Assembly (NCBI RefSeq): GCF_008369935.1
Contig: NZ_VTUZ01000037.1
Coordinates: forward strand, 37,418 to 101,417
Length of the DNA: 64,000 nucleotides
From: Paraburkholderia panacisoli
GTDB taxonomy: Bacteria > Pseudomonadota > Gammaproteobacteria > Burkholderiales > Burkholderiaceae
Reading direction: 5' to 3'
The translations under genes were made by a program, and so were the position numbers. This document shows, one piece after another, positions 8,869 through 16,743 of this stretch. How positions within the stretch are numbered: the first letter of the stretch is position 1; the number at the start of each line of letters is the position of its first letter. Below the pieces are notes generated by a model, which ran no database searches, had not been told where the DNA came from, and worked only from the letters and a program-made list of their open reading frames with translations.

Positions 8869-9894
8869 TCAATCGTGATTGCCCGCGACGATTCCCATCA
8901 CCGCCATGCGCACCGCGATACCGAACGTCACCTGGTTCAGGATCACCGATTGTGGACCGTCGGCCACCTGTGAATCGATTTCGACGCCGCGGTTCATCGG
9001 ACCGGGGTGCATCACGATCGCGTCGGGCGCGGCGAGCGCGAGGCGCTCCGGCGTCAGGCCCCAACTCTTGAAGTACTCCTGCGCCGACGGCAGCAACGCG
9101 CCGCTCATCCGCTCGTTCTGCAAGCGCAGCATGATGATCACGTCGACGCCCTTCAAGCCTTCGTCGAGATTGTGAAAGACCCGCACGCCCATCTGTTCGA
9201 GGCCGCCTGGCAACAGCGTGCGCGGACCGATCGCGCGCACTTCCGGCACGCCGAGCGTGGTCAGCGCATGGATGTCCGAGCGCGCGACCCGCGAATGCAG
9301 AATGTCGCCGACGATCGCCACGCGCAGCTGCGTGAAGTCCTTCTTGTAGTGGCGGATCGTGTACATGTCGAGCAGCCCTTGGGTCGGGTGTGCGTGACGG
9401 CCGTCGCCGGCATTGATCACGTGCACGTGCGGCGCGCAGTGCTGGGCGATCAGGTAAGGCGCGCCGCTCGAAGCATGGCGCACGACGAACATGTCAGCAT
9501 GCATCGCCGACAGGTTGTTGATCGTGTCGAGCAGCGACTCGCCCTTGCTGGTCGACGACGCGTTGATGTTCAGATTCAGCACGTCCGCCGACAGGCGCGT
9601 CGCGGCGATTTCGAAGGTGGTGCGGGTGCGCGTCGAGTTTTCGAAGAACAGGTTGAACACCGACTTGCCGCGCAGCAGCGGCACCTTCTTCACTTCACGA
9701 TCGGTCACGCTGACGAACTGGTCCGCGGTGTCGAGAATGTGATTGACGATTGCCTTCGGCAAGCCCTCGATCGACAACAGATGTTTGAGCTCGCCGTTTT
9801 TCGTGAGCTGCGGATTGCCCTTCAGAAAGCCATAACGGAAGCGCTCGGTGGCGCTATCAGCTGGATCCTGCGAGGCCTGGGAGGCGGTGTTCAT
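8869..9894 (-). CDS. pyrB: Aspartate carbamoyltransferase catalytic subunit
   Basis: Second step of de novo pyrimidine synthesis: carbamoyl phosphate plus aspartate gives carbamoyl aspartate. The carbamoyl-phosphate loop FFENSTRTRTTFE lies near residues 83-95, and HPGPMNRGVEID is near the C-terminus. The ATG at 9894 gives 341 residues and is preceded by an AGCAGG ribosome binding site; an upstream start at 9936 is unlikely. It lies between pyrR and the dihydroorotase-like gene on one minus-strand transcript. Confidence 0.95.
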   Translation of the reverse strand: MNTASQASQDPADSATERFRYGFLKGNPQLTKNGELKHLLSIEGLPKAIVNHILDTADQFVSVTDREVKKVPLLRGKSVFNLFFENSTRTRTTFEIAATRLSADVLNLNINASSTSKGESLLDTINNLSAMHADMFVVRHASSGAPYLIAQHCAPHVHVINAGDGRHAHPTQGLLDMYTIRHYKKDFTQLRVAIVGDILHSRVARSDIHALTTLGVPEVRAIGPRTLLPGGLEQMGVRVFHNLDEGLKGVDVIIMLRLQNERMSGALLPSAQEYFKSWGLTPERLALAAPDAIVMHPGPMNRGVEIDSQVADGPQSVILNQVTFGIAVRMAVMGIVAGNHD

Positions 9895-9932
9895 GGTGTA
9901 CCTGCTTTCTTGCTCAATGCGCAAAGCCGCGT

Positions 9933-10466
9933 TCAATCGACGCGTACTTCAGTGTGAAAGGTGAAACGCGGGGAGCCGTCGGCGCCGCCTTCTTCGCGGG
10001 CGAGCACGAGCGTCGCATCGGCCGGCACGTGCACCTCACCGCCGACAAAACGCGCCGCCACCGGTAATTCGCGTCCGCCGCGGTCGGCGAGCACGGCCAG
10101 TTCGACCGCGGCCGGACGGCCATAGTCGTATAGCTCATTCAACGCCGCACGAATCGTGCGGCCGGTGTACAACACGTCGTCCACTAGCACGATGCGGCGA
10201 TTGTCCACGGAGAACGGCAGCGAGGTTGGGCTCGCCTGCGAGTGCAGGCCTTTCTTCGCGTAGTCGTCGCGATGCAGCGCGACGTTCATCACGCCGAAGC
10301 TCGGCACCCTCAGGTCGCGCGCAAGGCGCTCAGCGAGCCATGCGCCGCCACTGTAGATGCCGGCCAGCACGACAGCGCCATCCGGGCTGGCCAGTTCAGC
10401 GCCATAAGTCGCGCGAATCTGATCGAGGACGGCGCGATACAGCGCCTCGGCGTCAATGGAATTCAT
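9933..10466 (-). CDS. pyrR: Bifunctional pyr operon regulator / uracil phosphoribosyltransferase
   Basis: PRTase-fold protein with the PRPP-binding motif VLVDDVLYTGRT near residues 93-104. In other bacteria PyrR binds pyr mRNA or has uracil phosphoribosyltransferase activity. The ATG at 10466 is the likely start; a TTG lies directly before it, giving TTGATGA. It follows the IscB element by zero to a few bases. The start codon forms the sequence ATGA, which matches a known IscB target-adjacent motif (see the mobile element entry). Confidence 0.9.
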   Translation of the reverse strand: MNSIDAEALYRAVLDQIRATYGAELASPDGAVVLAGIYSGGAWLAERLARDLRVPSFGVMNVALHRDDYAKKGLHSQASPTSLPFSVDNRRIVLVDDVLYTGRTIRAALNELYDYGRPAAVELAVLADRGGRELPVAARFVGGEVHVPADATLVLAREEGGADGSPRFTFHTEVRVD

Positions 10467-12093
10467 CAATTGCTGCGAGAATAATCAGCCTTCAGGCTGG
10501 GAGGGATAGCGCACGACGCGTTGCGTCGCCCCAGTTCTCGCTCTCCTTTGGAAATTGCGCTACGAACGAATATCCATACCCGTCACCGCGCTGCATCACT
10601 GTGCAGTATCGATGTGAGATTCCTTGCATTACTTGCGCGGCGCATTGGATATTAAACGATCCACTCGCGCGAATCGCAACGCGGCCGACATATGTGCCGG
10701 TCTTTTTGCCGCGCGGCACCTTGGCGCGCACGAGGTCACCGGTCTGAAACCCGCATGCACGCTTTTGGCGCATCAGGTAGCCGCGAGGGAAACCGGATGC
10801 AGTAAGCCGCGTGCGCCGGTACGCGCCTCTTCCCGTGCATCGAATCGCCAACGTTGGACGTCGCCAATACCGTAGCATGTCGACTTCGCCTACACACGCT
10901 GCATCTAGCGCGTGCGTTTTCGGTACAGAGAGATGAGCGCGATTAAACTTGGTACGACCGCCCGTGGACGGCTCGACCTGCAGCCCTGTAGCTTTGAGCG
11001 CGCCAAACAACGCCCAACGTGTCATGTTAACGGCCGCCGCGTCGCGCAGTGGTGCACGCGCATGCGCAAGAATTTGCGCCGCGCGCCTCGAGTCGTGGCG
11101 TAGGAACGTCGTTAATGGCAGACTGTCCTTCTGCTGGTTGCAGCTTTTGCAGGCGAGAGTGAGATTGGAAACTCGGTTCGAGCCACCCAACGCGCGTGCC
11201 TTGATGTGATCAATCTGCAGTGGCCGGCCCGTCGCGTCGCAGTAAGCGCACTGACGTCCCCATTTCTCAAGCAGATATTCACGCAGTTCGTAGCCCGCCA
11301 AAGTGCCTTGCTGATACTCAACACCTCGGATATCGGGGTTCTCCATCGCCTGCATGTCAAAGCGGACGAGTTCAGTGCTGATCGCGACGACGGGCGCGAA
11401 CCTCCGTAGGCGGTGGACCCACGCTGTCGTAGTCTCGAGTCGGTGACGTAGACTGGGCGCCAGCCATCCTGTCGAGCGACGGCGGTTGTTGAGACGCGCG
11501 GCGCGGTAGCGTGTCTTTCTATATCTGCGTGCGCGACGCATCGCCCGCCGCACAGTGAGCATTTTTGATATCTGCGCGCCCCGATGAATCAGATCAAAAA
11601 GATTGAGTACGGCCGCACCGCGCAGACCGTCGGAACAAGCGAAGTCACGCACCAGCGCCATGCCGGTCACCCTACTACCCGGGTCGAGCTTTATGCGTAG
11701 CGGCTGCACATCGCTCGTACGAATGTCGCGATCGATTATCCGAATGGTAAACGGTACGACCCGATGCACGCGAGCGCGACGGCGCACGAGCAATAAGCGA
11801 GCGCGCTTTTCTGTACACGGCATCAGTGGTTTGCCGTTTCGGTCCAGTACAAAGGCAGCCAACGTATGAATCCCATAAACGTCGCCCTTACGGGCCTAGT
11901 AACGCATCCATCGCTGGATGTCTCCCCTCGGCAATGTTGCGCACCGGCTATCTGCCCCGATCCGTTTCGTGCTTACCCTGTCGCGTGTCTGCAACCGTGG
12001 CTTCGAGAGGTTGGGACTGAGGAAGCATCCCAACGTCGGTCTTTAACCTATGCGCAACGTAGCGGGCTGGTTACCGCTTTGCCTGGTCAACCC
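10467..12093 (-). mobile_element. IscB/omega-RNA insertion element (IS200/IS605-related, no transposase)
   Basis: About 1.63 kb of minus-strand DNA separates ruvX and pyrR, two genes that are adjacent in relatives as far as I know. It contains a structured omega-RNA region and an intact iscB. If 12093-10467 is removed, the host sequence reads GAGTTC followed by ATGAATTCC. That makes the ruvX frame end Ser-Ser-stop with TGA overlapping the ATG of pyrR, the same ATGA overlap seen between yqgE and ruvX. The right end carries a small hairpin, arms CAGCC and GGCTG at 10486-10499, overlapping the iscB stop. No TnpA gene is present, so mobility would need a transposase in trans. Exact ends are inferred. 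Confidence 0.75.
10492..11862 (-). CDS. iscB: IscB RNA-guided HNH/RuvC endonuclease
   Basis: 456-residue protein with the full IscB layout. The N-terminal PLMP region reads FVLDRNGKPLMPCTEKRA. RuvC-I is IKLDPGSRVTG with Asp60. An arginine-rich bridge helix lies near residues 104-130. RuvC-II is AISTELVRFD with Glu164. The inserted HNH domain has CxxC at 205/208, LQIDHIKARALGG with His219, Asn233, and CKSCN at 238/241. RuvC-III is THALDAACVG with Asp320. All expected catalytic residues are present, so it is probably active. The start is a TTG at 11862, chosen because MAAFVLD aligns with the usual IscB N-terminus. IscB proteins are ancestors of Cas9 and use an omega-RNA encoded upstream. Transcription probably comes from the yqgE-ruvX promoter. 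Confidence 0.95.
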   Translation of the reverse strand: MAAFVLDRNGKPLMPCTEKRARLLLVRRRARVHRVVPFTIRIIDRDIRTSDVQPLRIKLDPGSRVTGMALVRDFACSDGLRGAAVLNLFDLIHRGAQISKMLTVRRAMRRARRYRKTRYRAARLNNRRRSTGWLAPSLRHRLETTTAWVHRLRRFAPVVAISTELVRFDMQAMENPDIRGVEYQQGTLAGYELREYLLEKWGRQCAYCDATGRPLQIDHIKARALGGSNRVSNLTLACKSCNQQKDSLPLTTFLRHDSRRAAQILAHARAPLRDAAAVNMTRWALFGALKATGLQVEPSTGGRTKFNRAHLSVPKTHALDAACVGEVDMLRYWRRPTLAIRCTGRGAYRRTRLTASGFPRGYLMRQKRACGFQTGDLVRAKVPRGKKTGTYVGRVAIRASGSFNIQCAAQVMQGISHRYCTVMQRGDGYGYSFVAQFPKESENWGDATRRALSLPA

Positions 12094-12109
12094 GAACTCG
12101 TGTCTTTGC
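11863..12109 (-). ncRNA. Omega-RNA (HEARO-type) with putative 16-nt guide at its 5' end
   Basis: The region directly upstream of iscB is rich in paired elements. Seen on the sequence: a hairpin with arms 12010-12016 and 12028-12034; an exact 8-base-pair long-range pairing between 12051-12058 and 11936-11943; a hairpin with arms 11905-11910 and 11915-11920; a GCCC/GGGC hairpin at 11884-11895 next to iscB; and a GGTT/AACC pairing near 12090. The scaffold would start at about 12093 with GGGTTGACC. The preceding host-derived guide would be 12109-12094, GCAAAGACACGAGTTC, the end of ruvX. IscB omega-RNAs are known to carry flank-derived guides of this kind. Ends are inferred. Confidence 0.8.
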
Positions 12110-12572
12110 CTCCACAAGTTCCACCGTTATGGTGGGGCGATTGACGATCGTCGGAAAGTCCGTCTAGATATTGCTGAAGGATGATGCTGGCGGCTTCGGC
12201 GTCGAGCAGATCGGCGCGGCCTTTGCCGGCGCGGATTTCCGCTTTCGCCTCGACCGACGAGTAGCGCTCGTCGATCCACGTGACCGGCAGATTGAAGCGG
12301 CCATTCAGCTGATTGCCAAAGCGCTTCGCGAGTTGCGTCATTTCGTGCGGCGTGCCGTCCGGGTGCATCGGCAAGCCAACCACCAGCGCATCCGGCTTCC
12401 ACTCGGCGATCAGCTTGCCGACCGCCTCGAACCGGTATTCGCGGCTGTGATTCGGCACGATAACGAGCGGCCGCGCACTGCGTGTCAGCGAATTGCCGAC
12501 CGCCACGCCGATGCGCTTTTCACCATAGTCGAACGCAAGCAGCGTCGCCTCACGTCCGGCCGTGACGCTCAT
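12087..12572 (-). CDS. ruvX: Putative Holliday junction resolvase / pre-16S rRNA nuclease YqgF
   Basis: RNase H-fold protein with the N-terminal block LLAFDYGEKRIGVAVG (Asp15 in the first acidic motif), then VVGLPMHPDGTPHEM and the C-terminal VTWIDERYSSVEAKAE. YqgF family members process the 16S rRNA 5' end. 161 residues; the ATG at 12572 overlaps the yqgE stop as ATGA. The last residues, Ser-Ser-Gly-stop, run one codon into the IscB element. The stop codon lies inside the omega-RNA scaffold, so the insertion changes the protein by only one residue. Confidence 0.9.
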   Translation of the reverse strand: MSVTAGREATLLAFDYGEKRIGVAVGNSLTRSARPLVIVPNHSREYRFEAVGKLIAEWKPDALVVGLPMHPDGTPHEMTQLAKRFGNQLNGRFNLPVTWIDERYSSVEAKAEIRAGKGRADLLDAEAASIILQQYLDGLSDDRQSPHHNGGTCGGKDTSSG

Positions 12573-13147
12573 GCGTGACCTGCTTCGCCCGACAGCATCG
12601 ACAGCGAAATGCCGAGCAGCGCGAGGGCGGCTTCGAGACGCTCTTCGGCAGGCACGTCGAAGACGATTTTCGGGTCGGCTTCGACCGTCAGCCAGCCGTT
12701 CTTCGAGATTTCTTCTTCGAGCTGACCGGCGCCCCACCCGGCGTGGCCGAGCGTGAGCAGGAAACGTTCCGGACCGGTACCGCTGGCGACCGCTTCGAGC
12801 ACGTCTTTCGAGGTGGTCATTTCCAGACCGCCGGGCACGGACATGGACGACGTGTACGGGCTGCCGCCCTTCGGGTCGTGCAGCACGAAGCCGCGCTCGG
12901 TTTGCACCGGGCCGCCGAAATACACGGGCACATGCAGCAGGGGTTCGATTTCGAGCTTGAGGTCGATGCGACTGAAGAGCGCTTCCAGATCGATGTCGGT
13001 CGGCCGGTTGATCACGAGGCCGAGCGCACCGCGCTCACTGTGATCGCAAAGGTAGACCACCGTTCCTGAAAACGTCGGATCGGCCATGTTCGGCATGGCG
13101 ATCAGGAACTGGTTGGTCAGATTGATGCGATCGTTACTCTTAGACAT
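12569..13147 (-). CDS. yqgE: UPF0301 protein YqgE
   Basis: 192-residue protein of the YqgE/AlgH family, function not firmly known. Family features: LTNQFLIAMPNMADPTFSGTVVYLCDH at the N-terminus, GALGLVINRP, the YFGGPVQTERGFVLH block, and LLTLGHAGWGAGQLEEEI. The ATG at 13147 gives the family start MSKSNDRINLTNQFL; the open frame further upstream is proline- and arginine-rich and non-family. It is the first gene of the yqgE-ruvX-(iscB)-pyrR-pyrB-pyrX-plsC direction. Confidence 0.93.
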   Translation of the reverse strand: MSKSNDRINLTNQFLIAMPNMADPTFSGTVVYLCDHSERGALGLVINRPTDIDLEALFSRIDLKLEIEPLLHVPVYFGGPVQTERGFVLHDPKGGSPYTSSMSVPGGLEMTTSKDVLEAVASGTGPERFLLTLGHAGWGAGQLEEEISKNGWLTVEADPKIVFDVPAEERLEAALALLGISLSMLSGEAGHA

Positions 13148-13525
13148 AGTTCGGATTTTAGCAAAGACGATGCGGGATGGCGGGGCTTTGAGTGTGGAAC
13201 CGCGATGCGTGTCATGCCGCAATGCCGCGAGCCATCGACGACGAATCAAGTTGCACTCTATCACGCACGGGGGCTGGGGCCATGGTGTTGGGCGGGGGTG
13301 CAGACGGGGAGTGGGCGGTGTGCGGCGGGGTTTTGGCGTGGTAGGGCGTTGCGGCGGGTTCGAACTGGGCAGATTGGCGTCAGTTGTGCCGCTCCGTGCC
13401 AATTGGCGTATGTCCATGCTGCCCGGTGCCGGCCGGGGTCGGCCCCGCGTGCCGCCGGTGCGTGCCGCTTACCGCGGGCTCCATTCCACTCAGCCCGCCG
13501 GCCCACCAGCCAGCGCCACGGCGAT
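13148..13525. other. Intergenic region with a G-rich tract
   Basis: No convincing gene. It should hold the promoter for yqgE at its left end. The plus strand is strongly G-rich; four G runs at 13290-13315 with loops of 1, 7 and 3 bases fit a G-quadruplex pattern. Confidence 0.4.
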
Positions 13526-14947
13526 TCACGCCCCGCCTTGCTCGATCGCGCGCGTCAGCGCCGCGAATGTCGCCTGCGTAACGCCACCGCCGGGTGGCGC
13601 GACGCCTGCGGCGACCTTGTGCAGCGTCGCGCGTAGCGCTTCGGCGGCCTGCTCGAGCGTTCTCGCCGCCGGCGCGCCGACGATTACGTGCGCGCGCACC
13701 GCCGGCGTCGAGACACCCGCATGCGCGCGACGACGCCAGGCGAGCCCCAGCGCGTCCGCCAGCAGCGCCACGTGGCCGAGGCCCAGCGCGCACGCGGCGG
13801 AGCCCAGCCGGTAGGCGGCATCGCCGGCTTGCAACGCCTCACTGGGATCGGCCTTCTCCGGCTGGTCGGCCGCGCGGGCGTGCTCGGTCAACGCGGAGAT
13901 CGACGCATCCGCCGTCTGCAGGAAATCCTCGTAGGCGTTCGCATTGACCGTCAGCACGCCCAGATCGCGGGTCAACGAGACGCGGGTGGCGCTGAGCGCC
14001 TGCGCCTCGAGCGCGCCCGCCTCCCACAGCATTTCCGACGACTGCGTGCCGGCGACGTGCCAATCGACGGTCAAGCCGTAATCGTGCAGCACGGCGACCT
14101 GATCGGCGTCTTCCGCAGCGGCGCCGAACAGCGCGTAGTCGCGCCACAGCAGCGCCAGCGTCGCGCGCGCCAGCGAGCGCGGCGCGCGCTCGATGCCTCG
14201 CGCGTGATCCGCCAGCGCCAGATTGCAGCGGGCGTAGAAGCGCCGCGCATCGGTTTCGCCGGTAGCGTGGCCGCCGACTCGCAACGCCTTCGCGCACGCC
14301 TTGGCCAGACGCCAGAAGTCGTAAGGGTCCGGGCCGGCGAGTTCGGTGAAAACAGCGTCCAGTTCGTCGAGCGCCGCGTTGGTCACGGCAAGCGCGGCCG
14401 CGCTGCCCGTGCCGGCCTGCGAGCGCAGCACCGGCAGCAGCGCGCGCTCGTAGCGCGCTCGCAGATGAACCAGCCGGTCGGAGGACCGTGCGTGCAGCGA
14501 CACCGGCGGCACCGGGCGCGCGGTCAGCGCGAGATCTTCGAAAGCGACGGTCGAGCCGGGCGTGTGCTCGGACAGATGCGCACAGAGCGCCCGATAGTGA
14601 TTGAACAGCGAGGGCGAGCAGGACAGCTCGCGCAGATTGTGACGCTCGAGCGCCGCGCGGAAATCGCGCAACGCCGCGCCGAACGCCGGTCGCGCGCTTT
14701 CCGCGCCGGACGGATCGGCCGCCGCGAGCGGCGAGAGCCGCACCAGCGCGTCCGCAAAACGCTGCCCGCTCAGCCAGCCGGCCTCGCGCAACGCATGCGA
14801 CGCACGCAGCAGCGCCGAGGTGCTCTCGTGGTTCTGTTCGAAGGCCAGCAACGCCTCCGCCAGCGCCAGCTCCGCGGGGCGGACGGCGCCGCCGCGGGGA
14901 TTCGGCAAAGCGTCGAATGAAACGGGTGCAGCGGATCGAAGAGTCAT
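13526..14947 (-). CDS. Conserved hypothetical protein, possible degenerate HPt-like helical protein
   Basis: About 473 residues, alanine- and arginine-rich and almost wholly helical in appearance, with no signal peptide or membrane segment. The C-terminal third contains AYRLGSAACALGLGHVALLADALGL. This resembles the helix around the histidine of HPt domains (AHTLKGAA-like), but the His is not in place. FimL/ChpA-like proteins have such degenerate HPt modules, and that is the best guess I can offer. Start at ATG 14947; a GTG two codons upstream is also possible. It lies downstream of the rubredoxin gene on the same strand, with about 270 bases between. Confidence 0.55.
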   Translation of the reverse strand: MTLRSAAPVSFDALPNPRGGAVRPAELALAEALLAFEQNHESTSALLRASHALREAGWLSGQRFADALVRLSPLAAADPSGAESARPAFGAALRDFRAALERHNLRELSCSPSLFNHYRALCAHLSEHTPGSTVAFEDLALTARPVPPVSLHARSSDRLVHLRARYERALLPVLRSQAGTGSAAALAVTNAALDELDAVFTELAGPDPYDFWRLAKACAKALRVGGHATGETDARRFYARCNLALADHARGIERAPRSLARATLALLWRDYALFGAAAEDADQVAVLHDYGLTVDWHVAGTQSSEMLWEAGALEAQALSATRVSLTRDLGVLTVNANAYEDFLQTADASISALTEHARAADQPEKADPSEALQAGDAAYRLGSAACALGLGHVALLADALGLAWRRRAHAGVSTPAVRAHVIVGAPAARTLEQAAEALRATLHKVAAGVAPPGGGVTQATFAALTRAIEQGGA

Positions 14948-15216
14948 AGGCACGCGACACGAAGCTGACGGGCCATCGCTTCGGGCAGCGCGCAGACTGA
15001 TCGGCTAACGCACGAACCGGCGACAGGACAATGACAGACTACCGTTTGACAGGCTACCGTTGCGACACGGCGTAGTCGACGATGTTCCGCGCCGACGCGG
15101 TAAGGCGGTGAGATGTATTGGGGGCGCCGGCGGCGCACCGGACACGATGGCGGACGCGGCCCGCCTGCACTACGGCCCGAGGCCTCAGCCGGCCGACTCC
15201 GGCTGCCCCGCCGATT

Positions 15217-15387
15217 TCAGATCTGGACCATCTCGAAGTCTTCCTTGCGCGCTCCGCACTCCGGGCAGGTCCAGTTAATGGGAACGTCCTCCCAGCGCGT
15301 GCCCGGCGCAATGCCTTCGTCCGGCAAGCCGGCTTCTTCGTCGTAAATCCAGCCGCAAATCAGGCACATCCAGCTTTGATATTCCAT
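15217..15387 (-). CDS. Rubredoxin
   Basis: 56-residue one-electron carrier with an Fe(Cys)4 site: C8-L-I-C11-G-W and C41-P-E-C44-G. Aromatic residues and the WEDVPINWTCP segment match the family. The frame is open far upstream, but MEYQSWMCLICGW at 15387 is the natural start. It is divergent from thiD; the roughly 290 bases between should contain both promoters. Confidence 0.95.
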   Translation of the reverse strand: MEYQSWMCLICGWIYDEEAGLPDEGIAPGTRWEDVPINWTCPECGARKEDFEMVQI

Positions 15388-15679
15388 TCTTGTGTCGCGT
15401 CGTAGAGTCCGTGGAAACGGGAGCCATGATGGTACCGTGTTGCCGCCCCACTGCCTAGCAATCCGAAAAGCCGCGGCCATACCGCACAGGTGCCTGTGGC
15501 CGGGCGGTTCGAGCCGGTTGGACCAGCCGGCGCGGCGGCGTGCCGGGCATCGACCGCCGCCGGTTCGCGGCAACCCGCCGAAGTGTTGCGAAAAAACGCC
15601 CCCGCAACGGTTTAGGCCGCATAATTGAGCCGATTGCGCACTCCCTGCGCCAAAATCCAGCTCCTTTTTGTCAATCTTC

Positions 15680-16540
15680 ATGCCCAGCGACACGCCCCCG
15701 ATCGTCCTCACCTTCGGCCTTTCCGATCCCACCGGCGGCTCCGGCCTGCAAGCCGACCTGATGACTCTTGCCAGCATGGGCTGTCATGGCGTCTCCGTGC
15801 TCACGGGCTACACCGTGCGCGACTCGGCAAGTTGCGACGAAGTCACCGGCCTCGATCCCGAGATCGTCGCGACCCAGGCGCGCATGCTGCTCGAAGACAT
15901 GCCGATCTCCGCGTTCAAGGTCGGCGCCTGCACGCGCGCGGAAGTGGTCAGCGCGATCGCCGAAGTGGTCGCCGATTACGACGACATTCCGCTGATTCTC
16001 GCCCCCGACTTCACGCTCGACGACGAGCACGTGCTCGCCGCCGACGAACTGCGCGAAGCGATCGCCGATCTGCTCGCTCCGCAAACCACCCTGCTGGTCG
16101 CCGATTCGGCGACACTCCTCGCGCTCGCCCAGCCGGATGGCGACGCCGAAGCGCCGAGCCTCGACGCGGCGATCTCGCATCTGCTATCGCAAGGCTGCGA
16201 ATACATTCTGTCGATGGAAACCGGCACGCACCGGCTCGTCAATACGCTGTTCAGCGAAGACGGGCAGCTGCGTCAGGACATGTGGGACCGCGGCAGCCAT
16301 CGGCTGATGGGCCTGACGGACACGCTAGGGGCCGCGATCGCCGCATTGCTCGCCAATGGCCAGGAACCCGCCGAAGCGGTGCGCGAGGCGCAGGAGTATC
16401 TGTACCAGGCGGTGCGCAACGCGTTCCGGCCTGGCATGGGCGCGTATATACCGGACCGGTTCTTCTGGGCGCGCAGCAGCGACGACGAAACGCCGCCCAC
16501 CGCGGGCAAGGACACCGCGCCGGGTGAAGCGCGGCACTGA
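15680..16540 (+). CDS. thiD: Hydroxymethylpyrimidine/phosphomethylpyrimidine kinase (divergent ThiD)
   Basis: Ribokinase-fold kinase of about 286 residues for the thiamine pyrimidine moiety. The N-terminal substrate block is TFGLSDPTGGSGLQADL, followed by MGCHGVSVLTGYTVRDS. The C-terminal DTLGAAIAALLANGQ replaces the usual GTGC-containing anion-hole block, and the usual LDPVM segment reads LAPDFTLDD. This is therefore a divergent member. ATG at 15680 preferred over a TTG at 15668. Followed by a strong terminator at 16568-16595. Confidence 0.82.
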   Translation: MPSDTPPIVLTFGLSDPTGGSGLQADLMTLASMGCHGVSVLTGYTVRDSASCDEVTGLDPEIVATQARMLLEDMPISAFKVGACTRAEVVSAIAEVVADYDDIPLILAPDFTLDDEHVLAADELREAIADLLAPQTTLLVADSATLLALAQPDGDAEAPSLDAAISHLLSQGCEYILSMETGTHRLVNTLFSEDGQLRQDMWDRGSHRLMGLTDTLGAAIAALLANGQEPAEAVREAQEYLYQAVRNAFRPGMGAYIPDRFFWARSSDDETPPTAGKDTAPGEARH

Positions 16541-16567
16541 GCCTCGGCAGCACTGGCCGTACGCATG

Positions 16568-16595
16568 AAAAAACCCGCATGAATGCGGGTTTTTT
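16568..16595. terminator. Rho-independent terminator after thiD
   Basis: Six A, a 7-base-pair stem CCCGCAT/ATGCGGG with a 2-base loop, then six T. It is symmetric and could act in both directions. Confidence 0.92.
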
Positions 16596-16743
16596 CTCAT
16601 TTGCGAACACGCTTTGCATTGATCTAGCATAAATTCCGCTCCCGCTCCATTAACATTCGCTTCATCACGTAATTAAACTTTACAGCGCGCGCGTTGCCGC
16701 CACGCTAGACTTTACAAGTCGTGAACTTGTCATATGCTCTCAT

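Noticed and set aside
10467..10500. Rho-independent terminator between iscB and pyrR
   Set aside because: The hairpin at 10486-10499 is short and not followed by a T run; it fits an element-end hairpin better.
10492..12109. CRISPR-Cas9 locus
   Set aside because: The nuclease is IscB-sized (456 residues) with no REC lobe, and no CRISPR array or cas1/cas2 is present.
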